From NCBI RefSeq assembly GCF_000169175.1, contig NZ_AAWS01000039.1, forward strand, positions 28,334 to 92,333: a stretch of DNA of 64,000 bases. Direction: 5' to 3'. Every line of letters starts with the position of its first letter. The first letter of the stretch is position 1. Of this stretch, positions 18,951-25,823 are shown piece by piece. Source of the DNA: Microscilla marina ATCC 23134. Lineage in GTDB: Bacteria > Bacteroidota > Bacteroidia > Cytophagales > Microscillaceae. The position numbers and the translations under genes are program-made. Below the pieces are notes generated by a model, which worked only from the letters and a program-made list of their open reading frames with translations, ran no database searches and had not been told where the DNA came from.

Positions 18951-19074
18951 TATATTTAGTTTTATGTGATACTACTAGTGTTTATTATTGGTCAAAATAC
19001 AGGAGAGCACTTATACCTTTGTCTCAATAGTTTTATGAAAAAATTAAACTAATGTTGCTCTCCTGATGTCTTTG

Positions 19075-19677
19075 TTAATTGTTTGATAAGTGCCTTGCCA
19101 AACTTTGAATTGCCAAATACTGCATATAGCACCTGTTGTCAGGCACCAACCAATTGTCTACTTTACCTTGAAGGTTTATTTGCTTGCTTAGCTTGGGTAA
19201 GTAGTAGTCAAAGCTTGCCAATAGCTTGATTTTAGATTTAAAAAAAACTTGAAACTTGCTGGTATAAAGTCCATGTTGTTTTAAAAAACTTTCTAGGCAA
19301 AGTGCTTGTCCGTTCTGCCTGAAGTAATCCTGCAAAGTACTGATAAACTTTTTTCTGGCTGCCTCAGGACTCCATACCAGAAAAAACTTGCCCACAGGAC
19401 TGCTAGTACATTTACTTGAAAAATCGGCAAGGCTAAGGCTATCCAAGTCACAAAGCTTTACTTGATCATCAAAGGTGTAAATAGCATCACCAAAGCTCCC
19501 AGTAATGACCATATCGTTGCCAGAAATGAATATGCTTAGGGTGCTATCAACCATTTGATTGGTTGGTGTCATTTTATACCAGCTTATCCCTGCCTTTGAG
19601 AGGTTGGAAATCAAATGATCTTTGAAATAAAGTGCTAATGGTGTAAGGTTCTCTTCTGCATTCATAGTATTTTGCAT
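19075..19677 (-). CDS. Conserved-looking protein of unknown function in the replication module
   Basis: 200 residues, not recognised. It appears soluble, with mixed alpha/beta composition (SLSLADFSSKCTSSPVGKFF; LVWSPEAARKKFISTLQDYF) and no membrane span. It is transcribed in line with and 14 bp behind dnaB, so it is probably in the same operon (small genes, initiator, dnaB, this gene). A phage DNA-metabolism accessory role is plausible but unsupported. Confidence 0.6.
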   Translation of the reverse strand: MQNTMNAEENLTPLALYFKDHLISNLSKAGISWYKMTPTNQMVDSTLSIFISGNDMVITGSFGDAIYTFDDQVKLCDLDSLSLADFSSKCTSSPVGKFFLVWSPEAARKKFISTLQDYFRQNGQALCLESFLKQHGLYTSKFQVFFKSKIKLLASFDYYLPKLSKQINLQGKVDNWLVPDNRCYMQYLAIQSLARHLSNN

Positions 19678-19691
19678 GATGTATTGATGGC

Positions 19692-21182
19692 CTAAAAAGG
19701 TAATTCTGATTGATTTGTGTTTGAGTTACCTGTCAGTATGTGAGTATCGGGCTGAATTGTGTTGATTGTCGAGCCTTGATCTTGGTTGAGTAGTGGAGGT
19801 AACTCAAGATGGTTGGGGAGATTCTCAAATTTTGCTAAATCAGCCACAAACCTCAGATGTATATCAGCCAGCTCTCCGTTTCGATGCTTGGCAATGATTA
19901 CTTCTCCTATGCCCTTGGTAGAGCTGCCCATTCGATCTTCTGCAATCCCATAGTATTCGGCTCTATACAAGAACAGTACAACATCAGCATCAGCCTCTAT
20001 GGCTCCCGATTCGCGCAAATCAGAAAGCTGTGGTCTTTTTTCTCCTCCACGTATTTCTACTGCCCGACTTAGCTGCGATAAGGCAATCACTGGCACATTC
20101 AGGTCTTTTGCCAACTGCTTTAATCCCCTTGATATGGAGGCGATTTCTTGTTCGCGGTTACCTTGGCTATTTTTACTCATGCTTGCAGTCATCAACTGAA
20201 GGTAGTCTATAATGACTAAGCCTATGTTAGCAGTTTCTTTTAATCTAAAAGCCTTGGCTCGTAATTCATTCATTGAAATTGCCGCTGTGTCATCAATGTA
20301 TATAGGCGCTCTAGCTATAGTCTCTTTTTTTTCCTTGAACAGTTCCCATTCTTCGTCAATGAGTTGATTTTTTCGAATGCGTTTGATGTTGACACCAGCT
20401 TCTGCACAATAGAGTCTGGTGAGCAACTGTGCAGCGCTCATCTCTAACGAAAACATTGCTACTGGAATACCTGCATCTACTGCGGTATTTCTAGCTATAG
20501 AGCACATAAAGCCTGTTTTGCCCATTGCTGGTCTGGCTGCCAAAATAATGAGGTCCGGCTTTTGCCAACCTGAGGTAACTTTGTCTATATCATGCAAGCC
20601 ACAAGGAACTCCACTAAAAGGGCTTTGGCTATGGCGATGTGCTTCAAGCCCACCCATAAGCTCCTGATCAATGTCACCTATTATGAGTGCCTCTTTGTTA
20701 AATAAGTGTTTAGTAGCTTCATGGGTTTTATGCTGTATTTGATCCAACAATTCCAAAGCATCACTACTTTCTTGAAAAGCTTCTTTTTGTATCTCTGCCG
20801 TAATTTCAATCAATGTTCGCTTGATGGATAACTCGGCAATGATGCGGGCATGGTATTCCACATTAGCTCCTGAGTTTACAATGTCAGTTAGTTTCGTTAT
20901 GTAAGAAGCCCCTCCTACCATATCGAGCTTTACCTTTTTCCGTAGTAGCTGGCTCACCGTAAGTATATCTACAGGGTTAGACTCAGCATATAAATCAAAA
21001 ATTGTTTGATAAATCTCCTGATGGGCAGGCTTATAAAAATCTTTTGGCTTTAAGATGCTTACAACAGAAGAAATAACATTTCTGTCAATCATCAAGGCGC
21101 CCAATACAATTTCCTCTAGTTCTAATGCTTGTGGAGGTACTTTACCTAGTAGGTGCTCAATATTTGCTGAAAATCTATTCAT
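19692..21182 (-). CDS. dnaB: Replicative DNA helicase DnaB
   Basis: 496 residues, full length. The N-terminal DnaB domain (PPQALELEEIVLGALMIDRN) and linker are followed by a RecA-like C-terminal domain with Walker A AARPAMGKT (residues 215-223), Walker B LVIIDYLQLM, and the H4/arginine-finger region (RESGAIEADADVVLFLYR). It unwinds DNA 5'-3' as a hexamer at replication forks. Its ATG overlaps the upstream initiator stop codon by one base (TAATG), indicating translational coupling. Because it belongs to the element it is probably the element's own helicase rather than the chromosomal copy. Confidence 0.95.
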   Translation of the reverse strand: MNRFSANIEHLLGKVPPQALELEEIVLGALMIDRNVISSVVSILKPKDFYKPAHQEIYQTIFDLYAESNPVDILTVSQLLRKKVKLDMVGGASYITKLTDIVNSGANVEYHARIIAELSIKRTLIEITAEIQKEAFQESSDALELLDQIQHKTHEATKHLFNKEALIIGDIDQELMGGLEAHRHSQSPFSGVPCGLHDIDKVTSGWQKPDLIILAARPAMGKTGFMCSIARNTAVDAGIPVAMFSLEMSAAQLLTRLYCAEAGVNIKRIRKNQLIDEEWELFKEKKETIARAPIYIDDTAAISMNELRAKAFRLKETANIGLVIIDYLQLMTASMSKNSQGNREQEIASISRGLKQLAKDLNVPVIALSQLSRAVEIRGGEKRPQLSDLRESGAIEADADVVLFLYRAEYYGIAEDRMGSSTKGIGEVIIAKHRNGELADIHLRFVADLAKFENLPNHLELPPLLNQDQGSTINTIQPDTHILTGNSNTNQSELPF

Positions 21183-22450
21183 TATTTATTTGCTAGGTTT
21201 TGTTGCTTCATATTCTCGTAGTACTGCTTCTGGTACCTGTCTTCATCGCTTTCTGGTACATTTCGTTGGATGGTTTTAGCCACTATAACTTGCTCATTTT
21301 TGTTAGCAACACGCTTATTATTTTGTTTTTGGACTGAATGCAGCTTTTTGGTATAGTCGCTCCTAAGCCCTTGGTAGATGAAGTTTTCAGCTGTACCAAA
21401 TTTGAATGAGCCAGAGAAGTCAATGTATAGCAGGTAGTTTTTGAGTTGCTCTGCCATATAGTCTGGGGTAAGCCCATCGTTAAAATATCTCTCAAACAGT
21501 ATTTTTTCTATCCGTTCGCGTTCCCATTGGATATCGATGTGCTCAAACTCTCGAATGAGGTCAGTAACCAGAATTTTAACTTGCTGACCGAATTCTTCAC
21601 GGTTCATTTCTGTGTTTTGGGAAACTTTTTTCGCAACTTTTGAAGGGCTTTTGGTAGCTTGAATAGATGAAACTTTGATTTGTTCGGATACACACTCTTC
21701 CTTTTTTTCATTTTCATAAAAATTTAAAGAAGAGGAAGGGGACGGAAACTTTTCTTTTTTTTCTTTTGTTTTTTCTGAAGTTATATATGTGTTATCTATT
21801 GTTCCTATAGTGATATGCGCTTTTGTCACTTCATGAGATGACAAATTGTTATCTGCTGAAGTGACGTTTTGTAACATGCCCCCCTGAGCACATGACGATA
21901 TGTTATCTACTCCACATAACAATTTGTTATTTACCCCATGTAACATATCGTCATGTGCACCAAATGCGTTTTTGTCATCTGCCCCACATAGCATATCGTC
22001 CTGTGCTTGATTGCTACCTGTTGTTTGCGAGAAATTGCTGTTGGTTTTTGCCAGTTCAAAGAGCCTTTCATCAAGTAGTTTGTGGTTTCTGAAATAGTAG
22101 GTTTTGTTATGGTCTTTACGGTCTATATAAGCACAGTAAAACTTGCCTTGAAACGTATCCCCCTTGAACTGTTGAAACTCACTTTTAGAATTGTAAGTCA
22201 CCCCAATCTTTTGCCAAGCACTTCTAAATTCCCTGACCGAAAAACCAAGCTCTTCTGTCCAAGAGTCGCCATTACGGTAATGGGCATGTCTTGATGGGCA
22301 CATAAACTTGTAAAACCCCTTGGGGTGGTAGCTAAAGTAATAATCTAGTTGTTGCATGAGCAATGAGCTGGTAACCCCTCCTGATAATTGGCGGAGCTCT
22401 TTGATATAAGGGATTGAGCGACGGAATATACTAAGTGTGAAGTTTTTCAT
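21182..22450 (-). CDS. Replication initiator/helicase-loader-like protein carrying internal iterons
   Basis: 422 residues, not assigned to a named family. The N-terminal half resembles phage replication initiators with a winged helix (IPYIKELRQLSGGVTSSLLM, QQLDYYFSYHPKGFYKF; WTEELGFSVREFRSAWQKIG). Residues about 148-205 are seven tandem octapeptides (AQDDMLCG, ADDKNAFG, AHDDMLHG, VNNKLLCG and weaker copies). The C-terminal half is helical and basic. Direct coupling to dnaB and the in-gene repeats mirror lambda O, whose gene contains the origin. I infer initiator function with the origin inside the gene. Confidence 0.7.
   Translation of the reverse strand: MKNFTLSIFRRSIPYIKELRQLSGGVTSSLLMQQLDYYFSYHPKGFYKFMCPSRHAHYRNGDSWTEELGFSVREFRSAWQKIGVTYNSKSEFQQFKGDTFQGKFYCAYIDRKDHNKTYYFRNHKLLDERLFELAKTNSNFSQTTGSNQAQDDMLCGADDKNAFGAHDDMLHGVNNKLLCGVDNISSCAQGGMLQNVTSADNNLSSHEVTKAHITIGTIDNTYITSEKTKEKKEKFPSPSSSLNFYENEKKEECVSEQIKVSSIQATKSPSKVAKKVSQNTEMNREEFGQQVKILVTDLIREFEHIDIQWERERIEKILFERYFNDGLTPDYMAEQLKNYLLYIDFSGSFKFGTAENFIYQGLRSDYTKKLHSVQKQNNKRVANKNEQVIVAKTIQRNVPESDEDRYQKQYYENMKQQNLANK
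21839..22006 (-). repeat. Seven 24-nt tandem iterons inside the initiator gene (putative origin)
   Basis: On the minus strand, units begin at 22006, 21982, 21958, 21934, 21910, 21886 and 21862, each exactly 24 nt. The best-conserved words on the plus strand are TTGTTATYTACYCCA, TTGTCATCTGCCCCA and CATATCGTC. The exact period at the DNA level together with degenerate protein repeats suggests DNA-binding sites for the initiator itself. Confidence 0.65.
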
Positions 22451-22473
22451 GTGATTGGGGGCTTAAGTTTGAG

Positions 22474-22761
22474 TTAAGCAGTTTGTTTTTGTTGTTTGGT
22501 TTTTTGGGCGCTAATCTTACCTCTTTCCATTCGGCTTCTCTTTTCTGCCTCAAAGCGTTCTTTTCGCTTTTGAAGGCGTTTTGCTCGCCGCTTGAGGTAG
22601 GCTTTGAGTTTTTTTTGATTTTGCGCAATTGTAGGGCTAAGCAATACCCAGGTTTTACTATCGACTTGTACTCTTGCTTTTTCCTCAAACCGAGGCTGGC
22701 GTTCAAATGCTAGTTCCCTTGCTCTTAGTTTGTTCTCTCTTGTGACAAGCTCTTCTGCCAT
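22474..22761 (-). CDS. Small highly charged basic protein
   Basis: 95 residues, rich in Lys, Arg, Glu and Gln (NQKKLKAYLKRRAKRLQKRK; then ERFEAEKRSRMERG), predicted as a long helix with no recognised domain. It lies 23 bp before the initiator gene on the same strand. A competing frame (22431-22706) overlaps it, but this one has an ATG start and a composition typical of small phage nucleic-acid-binding proteins. Function unknown. Confidence 0.55.
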   Translation of the reverse strand: MAEELVTRENKLRARELAFERQPRFEEKARVQVDSKTWVLLSPTIAQNQKKLKAYLKRRAKRLQKRKERFEAEKRSRMERGKISAQKTKQQKQTA

Positions 22762-22768
22762 AAGTCAA

Positions 22769-22843
22769 TTAATCATTAGGTTTATAAATAATAAATGAAA
22801 TCAGGTATCCCGCCAATAGGATACCTATGATAAGTGTTGCCAT
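22769..22843 (-). CDS. 24-residue single-span membrane peptide
   Basis: ATG at 22843-22841 to TAA at 22771-22769. The peptide is MATLIIGILLAGYLISFIIY followed by KPND: one ideal membrane helix with a short charged tail. It sits between two genes of the same strand with 10 bp to the previous gene and 7 bp to the next, a spacing expected of a real operon gene. Function unknown; small membrane peptides in phage-like modules may be holin-like or modulators. Confidence 0.5.
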   Translation of the reverse strand: MATLIIGILLAGYLISFIIYKPND

Positions 22844-22853
22844 AATATGAGAT

Positions 22854-23066
22854 TTATTGTTTCTCTTTCTTCTCCCAATCCTTGACAGTTAGGTATCGCT
22901 TACTATTGGCTGAAATAGACTTTTTAAGACCGTTGGCTAGTTCCAAGGTAAAGCCTTGATGTAGCTCGCCTGATAACAACTTGGTTAATACCGATTGTAA
23001 TTTGCAGGCCTCTTCTTGGGTGAGCTTGACAAATACGAATTGGTTTTGTGAGGTTTTGAATTGCAT
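22854..23066 (-). CDS. Small protein of unknown function
   Basis: 70 residues (MQFKTSQNQFVFVKLTQEEA ... ANGLKKSISANSKRYLTVKD), basic and mixed alpha/beta, no known domain recognised. It is in the tightly packed early operon upstream of the initiator. Its start overlaps the end of the preceding frame by 82 bp, which is long, so either this gene or the preceding one may be mis-started. Confidence 0.5.
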   Translation of the reverse strand: MQFKTSQNQFVFVKLTQEEACKLQSVLTKLLSGELHQGFTLELANGLKKSISANSKRYLTVKDWEKKEKQ

Positions 23067-23443
23067 AATCCTTTGAAGTTTAGTTTAAAAAAATCAGTCT
23101 CAAGCTGTTTGAGGTTGTGTAGGTTTTTGTCGATTTCACAGTGATTGTACAGGCTTTTGATTTTTCGTTGAAAGTGATAAAAAATTTTGGATTCGATTTT
23201 CTTCTCAAAAGAAGCAGGAAACAAAAACAAGTTTGCGGTATTAGATTGCTCACCAAAAGGGACTGTTTGAGTAGCTAAATTAGCTTTCTCCTTATAATGA
23301 TCTTGTCTTTGCCAGTCAAAGTAAAACAGACTGCCATTGAGATGTTTTAAATCTGTGATGGTAAAGTCAATACCAGTCTCCAGTAATTTTTGGAGTACTG
23401 TCACAGTGCGAGGTTTGGTTGTTCTTCTTTTTCGCATAAGCAT
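22985..23443 (-). CDS. Hypothetical protein at the head of the replication operon
   Basis: About 152 residues from the ATG at 23443 (MLMRKRRTTKPRTVTVLQKL); a longer frame reaches 23503. It contains LETGIDFTITDLKHLNGSLF and YFDWQRQDHYKE, a basic C-terminus and no recognised domain. It shares 82 bp with the next gene in another frame. It is the first gene of the leftward operon, facing the operator region near 23.77 kb. Function unknown. Confidence 0.45.
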   Translation of the reverse strand: MLMRKRRTTKPRTVTVLQKLLETGIDFTITDLKHLNGSLFYFDWQRQDHYKEKANLATQTVPFGEQSNTANLFLFPASFEKKIESKIFYHFQRKIKSLYNHCEIDKNLHNLKQLETDFFKLNFKGLCNSKPHKTNSYLSSSPKKRPANYNRY

Positions 23444-23601
23444 ATTGTTTGAATGGTATAAATGTTTGATTTGGGTTAAGTAGCAGGACAAAATTGTCTG
23501 CACTTTATGGCTGTATTTATTGTTCCGCCATGCGTCGAAAAGCCATATAACAATACAACCATTTAACTATAGTTATTTATGTCCAAGTACTTACTTGAAA
23601 T

Positions 23602-23639
23602 AAAAAAGGCAGTGCGAACCCAAAGAGATCACACTGCCT
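23602..23639 (-). terminator. A-tract plus hairpin: minus-strand terminator or 5' RNA hairpin
   Basis: AGGCAGTG (23607-23614) pairs with CACTGCCT (23632-23639), loop 17 nt, preceded on the plus strand by AAAAAA. Read on the minus strand this is a stem plus T-run. No minus-strand gene lies to its right, so it would end an unannotated short transcript, possibly antisense RNA from the operator region. Confidence 0.45.
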
Positions 23640-23771
23640 GGTGTATATATGAGTACACAATACACACACGTTTTACTCGAATAGCACTAGCTAAACAACC
23701 CAATCAACTATTACACAATGTTCATAGTGTTCTCGTTAGTTCTGATGATGCAAGTATAGAGTATATTTTTA

Positions 23772-23795
23772 TTATCGGCAATATTTTGTCGATAA
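23772..23795. promoter_or_regulatory. Candidate phage-repressor operator 1
   Basis: A 24-bp near-palindrome with arms TTATCG and CGATAA around GGCAATATTTTG. It shares the 14-mer TCGGCAATATTTTG exactly with a site at 24298-24311 just before the XRE repressor gene. A third partial copy (ATATATTGTCGCTATAA) follows near 23812. The arrangement looks like a lysogeny switch. Confidence 0.55.
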
Positions 23796-23970
23796 AATTT
23801 ACACTTCTACAAATATATTGTCGCTATAAACTGAACTATTAAGCGGTAGAAGGCAGTAATATTTTAGAAAAATATCCTCACTTATGAGGATAAAAATGCG
23901 AGATAAAATCCCAATCTTTGTGTTTTAAATCAACGCCTACTAATAGGTAATATGAATCAAGTTTTACACT

Positions 23971-24231
23971 ATGACAGAACAAGAATATCAATCACAGGAT
24001 TTTACTAAATCCGTTTATGAAGTATTTCACGAAGGTGAAAATGGAGTGCTTAACAAAGGGTTTAGGGGATTAATCGAAAAGTATATCAACAGTGCGGAAG
24101 ACTTGATTAGTCTCCAGCAGTTGGTTTATGAGTATTCAGGCGGTCAAGCTATTTATTTTTACAAATTGGGCATACCTATGAAAAAAAAGGTTCTGGAAAA
24201 AATAAGGAAGGTCACAGAGGCTCTTGAATAA
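23971..24231 (+). CDS. Small acidic protein of unknown function
   Basis: 86 residues (MTEQEYQSQDFTKSVYEVFH; LISLQQLVYEYSGGQAIYFY), predicted helical and soluble. The reading frame looks like real coding sequence, lies between the two operator-like sites, and runs in the same direction as the XRE repressor. No domain recognised; an anti-repressor or small regulatory partner is possible but unsupported. Confidence 0.5.
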   Translation: MTEQEYQSQDFTKSVYEVFHEGENGVLNKGFRGLIEKYINSAEDLISLQQLVYEYSGGQAIYFYKLGIPMKKKVLEKIRKVTEALE

Positions 24232-24295
24232 ATCCTTACTTCGGGTTGTGATGTTTAATTTTAATACTATTTTACAAAAATTAAGTGTTATGATT

Positions 24296-24313
24296 GATCG
24301 GCAATATTTTGCC
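24296..24313. promoter_or_regulatory. Candidate phage-repressor operator 2
   Basis: GGCAATATTTTGCC has 5-bp inverted arms GGCAA/TTGCC and shares 14 exact bases with operator 1. It is 24 bp upstream of the ATG of the XRE repressor, an ideal place for autorepression. Confidence 0.55.
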
Positions 24314-24336
24314 TTAAAATAGATTGTACTATATAG

Positions 24337-24711
24337 ATGGACAGTAATTTTCACGAGCGATTTAGCAAACTTCTAGAAAAACTTGGGTACAGGTCTGCTG
24401 CACAGTTGGCAGATAAGATGGGGCAGGCACCTACAAAAATCAGAGGGTATGCTAGGGGGGCCAATAAACCCGGGTTAGAGTTTTTGGAAGCGTTGAGCCA
24501 GATACACCCTGAAATTAACTTTGATTATCTCATCACTGGAATAGGGACATTGCTCCATCAAGATACCAAAGAGTTAGACATGAAGCTATTGCAAAGCATC
24601 ATTGAATCAAAAGACAAACAGATAGAGGGGTATCAGCGAACTCTGGAGGGTTTACAAGAAGAAAATGACAAGCTGGTGAGGTTGGCTAAAAACCGTAATA
24701 AGAAGGCTTAA
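24337..24711 (+). CDS. XRE-family repressor-like protein with C-terminal coiled coil
   Basis: 124 residues. N-terminal HTH: FSKLLEKLGYRSAAQLADKM then GQAPTKIRGYARGANKPGLE, followed by FLEALSQIHPEINFDYLITG (typical of Bacteroidota XRE proteins, LN.DWLLTG type). The C-terminal about 40 residues form a coiled coil (LEGLQEENDKLVRLAKNRNK) likely for dimerisation. It lacks a LexA/CI autocleavage domain. Two matching operator-like sites lie upstream. It is the probable lysogeny regulator of the element integrated at tRNA-Ala. Confidence 0.8.
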   Translation: MDSNFHERFSKLLEKLGYRSAAQLADKMGQAPTKIRGYARGANKPGLEFLEALSQIHPEINFDYLITGIGTLLHQDTKELDMKLLQSIIESKDKQIEGYQRTLEGLQEENDKLVRLAKNRNKKA

Positions 24712-24812
24712 TACATAATTGTATGATTTTTTTTCTGATGCCATGACATTTTACCATCGCTTAATCATTTATACTATTAGGAAGGATGACTATATCTAAA
24801 CTAAAAAAGTAA

Positions 24813-25823
24813 ATGAACCAGAGCATAATACTTCAAGAGCTAATTCGAGAAATAGGAGAAGAAAAAGCTTGTAAACTACTAAAACTAACCAAAGAGCAAC
24901 TTAGCGAAGTTTTCAATAGTAGCACGACCCACTTTTATAAAGCGCAAATTGAAATTCTATCTCAACAAGTTGAATGGACAACCACACAACTCAACCAGGT
25001 AATTGAACGCAATAACCTTTACTTGAGCGAACTCAACGAGTTTGAACAAAGGTGTGATGATGTAGGGCAAACTGATACAACACCAATACCGATGGATGTA
25101 TTGGAAGGTTTAGACCAAGCAATGAGCGAAAGCGCTGCTTTTAGATCACAAACTGCTCATGAGGCGTTTAATCAGCACGTCAACGAAGAAGCGAAAACTC
25201 AAATAGCAGAAATCAAAAGAATTAAAACCAACTCTGATTGGCGAGTAATTGGCATTGCAGCAAGCGTGGTGGTTTGCTTTTTATCTGCATTGCTTGTGTG
25301 GCAAAACTTGCCAAAGGCGCAGCAAAAGCAGCCTACGGCATTGAAGGTGAATAAGCAAGTAGATAGAACCTTGCCTGAGCTGGTGATAAAGTCTCCTAAA
25401 AAAGCAAAGACAAGCACCTCTTCTAAGGTTGTGATTACTTCGCCTACAAAGCAGCCGCAAGTTGTTAAGCAGCCAACAGTAGCACCTAAGAAGGTAGAGG
25501 AGAAAGAAGAAGAGTTGGTAGCGTTTGCGGATAATCAAATGATGGAGAAATTGATTGACCCCAAAAAGAGCCTACCTGAAGGCATTCTTATGCCTAGCAA
25601 CAAGCAACAGTTTGAACTAGGGCAAAAGATTGTTTTTGCTACCAAGCTTAAACAAAAATCTAGAGTGAAGCTTTTCTCTAACAAGCTTAAGAAAATTGCT
25701 GACTTCAAGCTTCAAAAAGGAAAGATTGCAGAGGTTGGAGTTAGAAATTTAGAAAAGGGTAAGTACTATGTTGAAGTACGTATCAACAATGTGCTCATTG
25801 TAAGTAGTTTTACTATTCAGTAA
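24813..25823 (+). CDS. Single-span membrane protein of unknown function
   Basis: 336 residues, no family recognised. The N-terminal 145 residues are helical and acidic (cytoplasmic). A membrane span follows (VIGIAASVVVCFLSALLVWQ, about residues 146-166), then a Lys/Pro/Thr/Val-rich spacer, then a small C-terminal beta domain (RVKLFSNKLKKIADFKLQKG; KYYVEVRINNVLIVSSF). This order suggests a cytoplasmic sensor or adaptor with a periplasmic beta domain. Its stop codon directly abuts the stop of the convergent TPR-CHAT gene, with no gap. Partnership with the CHAT protein is inference. Confidence 0.6.
   Translation: MNQSIILQELIREIGEEKACKLLKLTKEQLSEVFNSSTTHFYKAQIEILSQQVEWTTTQLNQVIERNNLYLSELNEFEQRCDDVGQTDTTPIPMDVLEGLDQAMSESAAFRSQTAHEAFNQHVNEEAKTQIAEIKRIKTNSDWRVIGIAASVVVCFLSALLVWQNLPKAQQKQPTALKVNKQVDRTLPELVIKSPKKAKTSTSSKVVITSPTKQPQVVKQPTVAPKKVEEKEEELVAFADNQMMEKLIDPKKSLPEGILMPSNKQQFELGQKIVFATKLKQKSRVKLFSNKLKKIADFKLQKGKIAEVGVRNLEKGKYYVEVRINNVLIVSSFTIQ

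Noticed and set aside
21839..22006. CRISPR array suspected from the regular repeats
   Set aside because: Units are tandem without unique spacers of 25-40 nt, and they code in frame; no cas gene is nearby.
22431..22706. 91-codon minus-strand frame overlapping the basic 95-residue protein
   Set aside because: Overlaps in another frame and into the initiator start; the alternative frame has better spacing and start.
23579..23842. 87-codon plus-strand frame near the operators
   Set aside because: It runs through the A-tract hairpin and the operator palindrome and has no protein-like composition.
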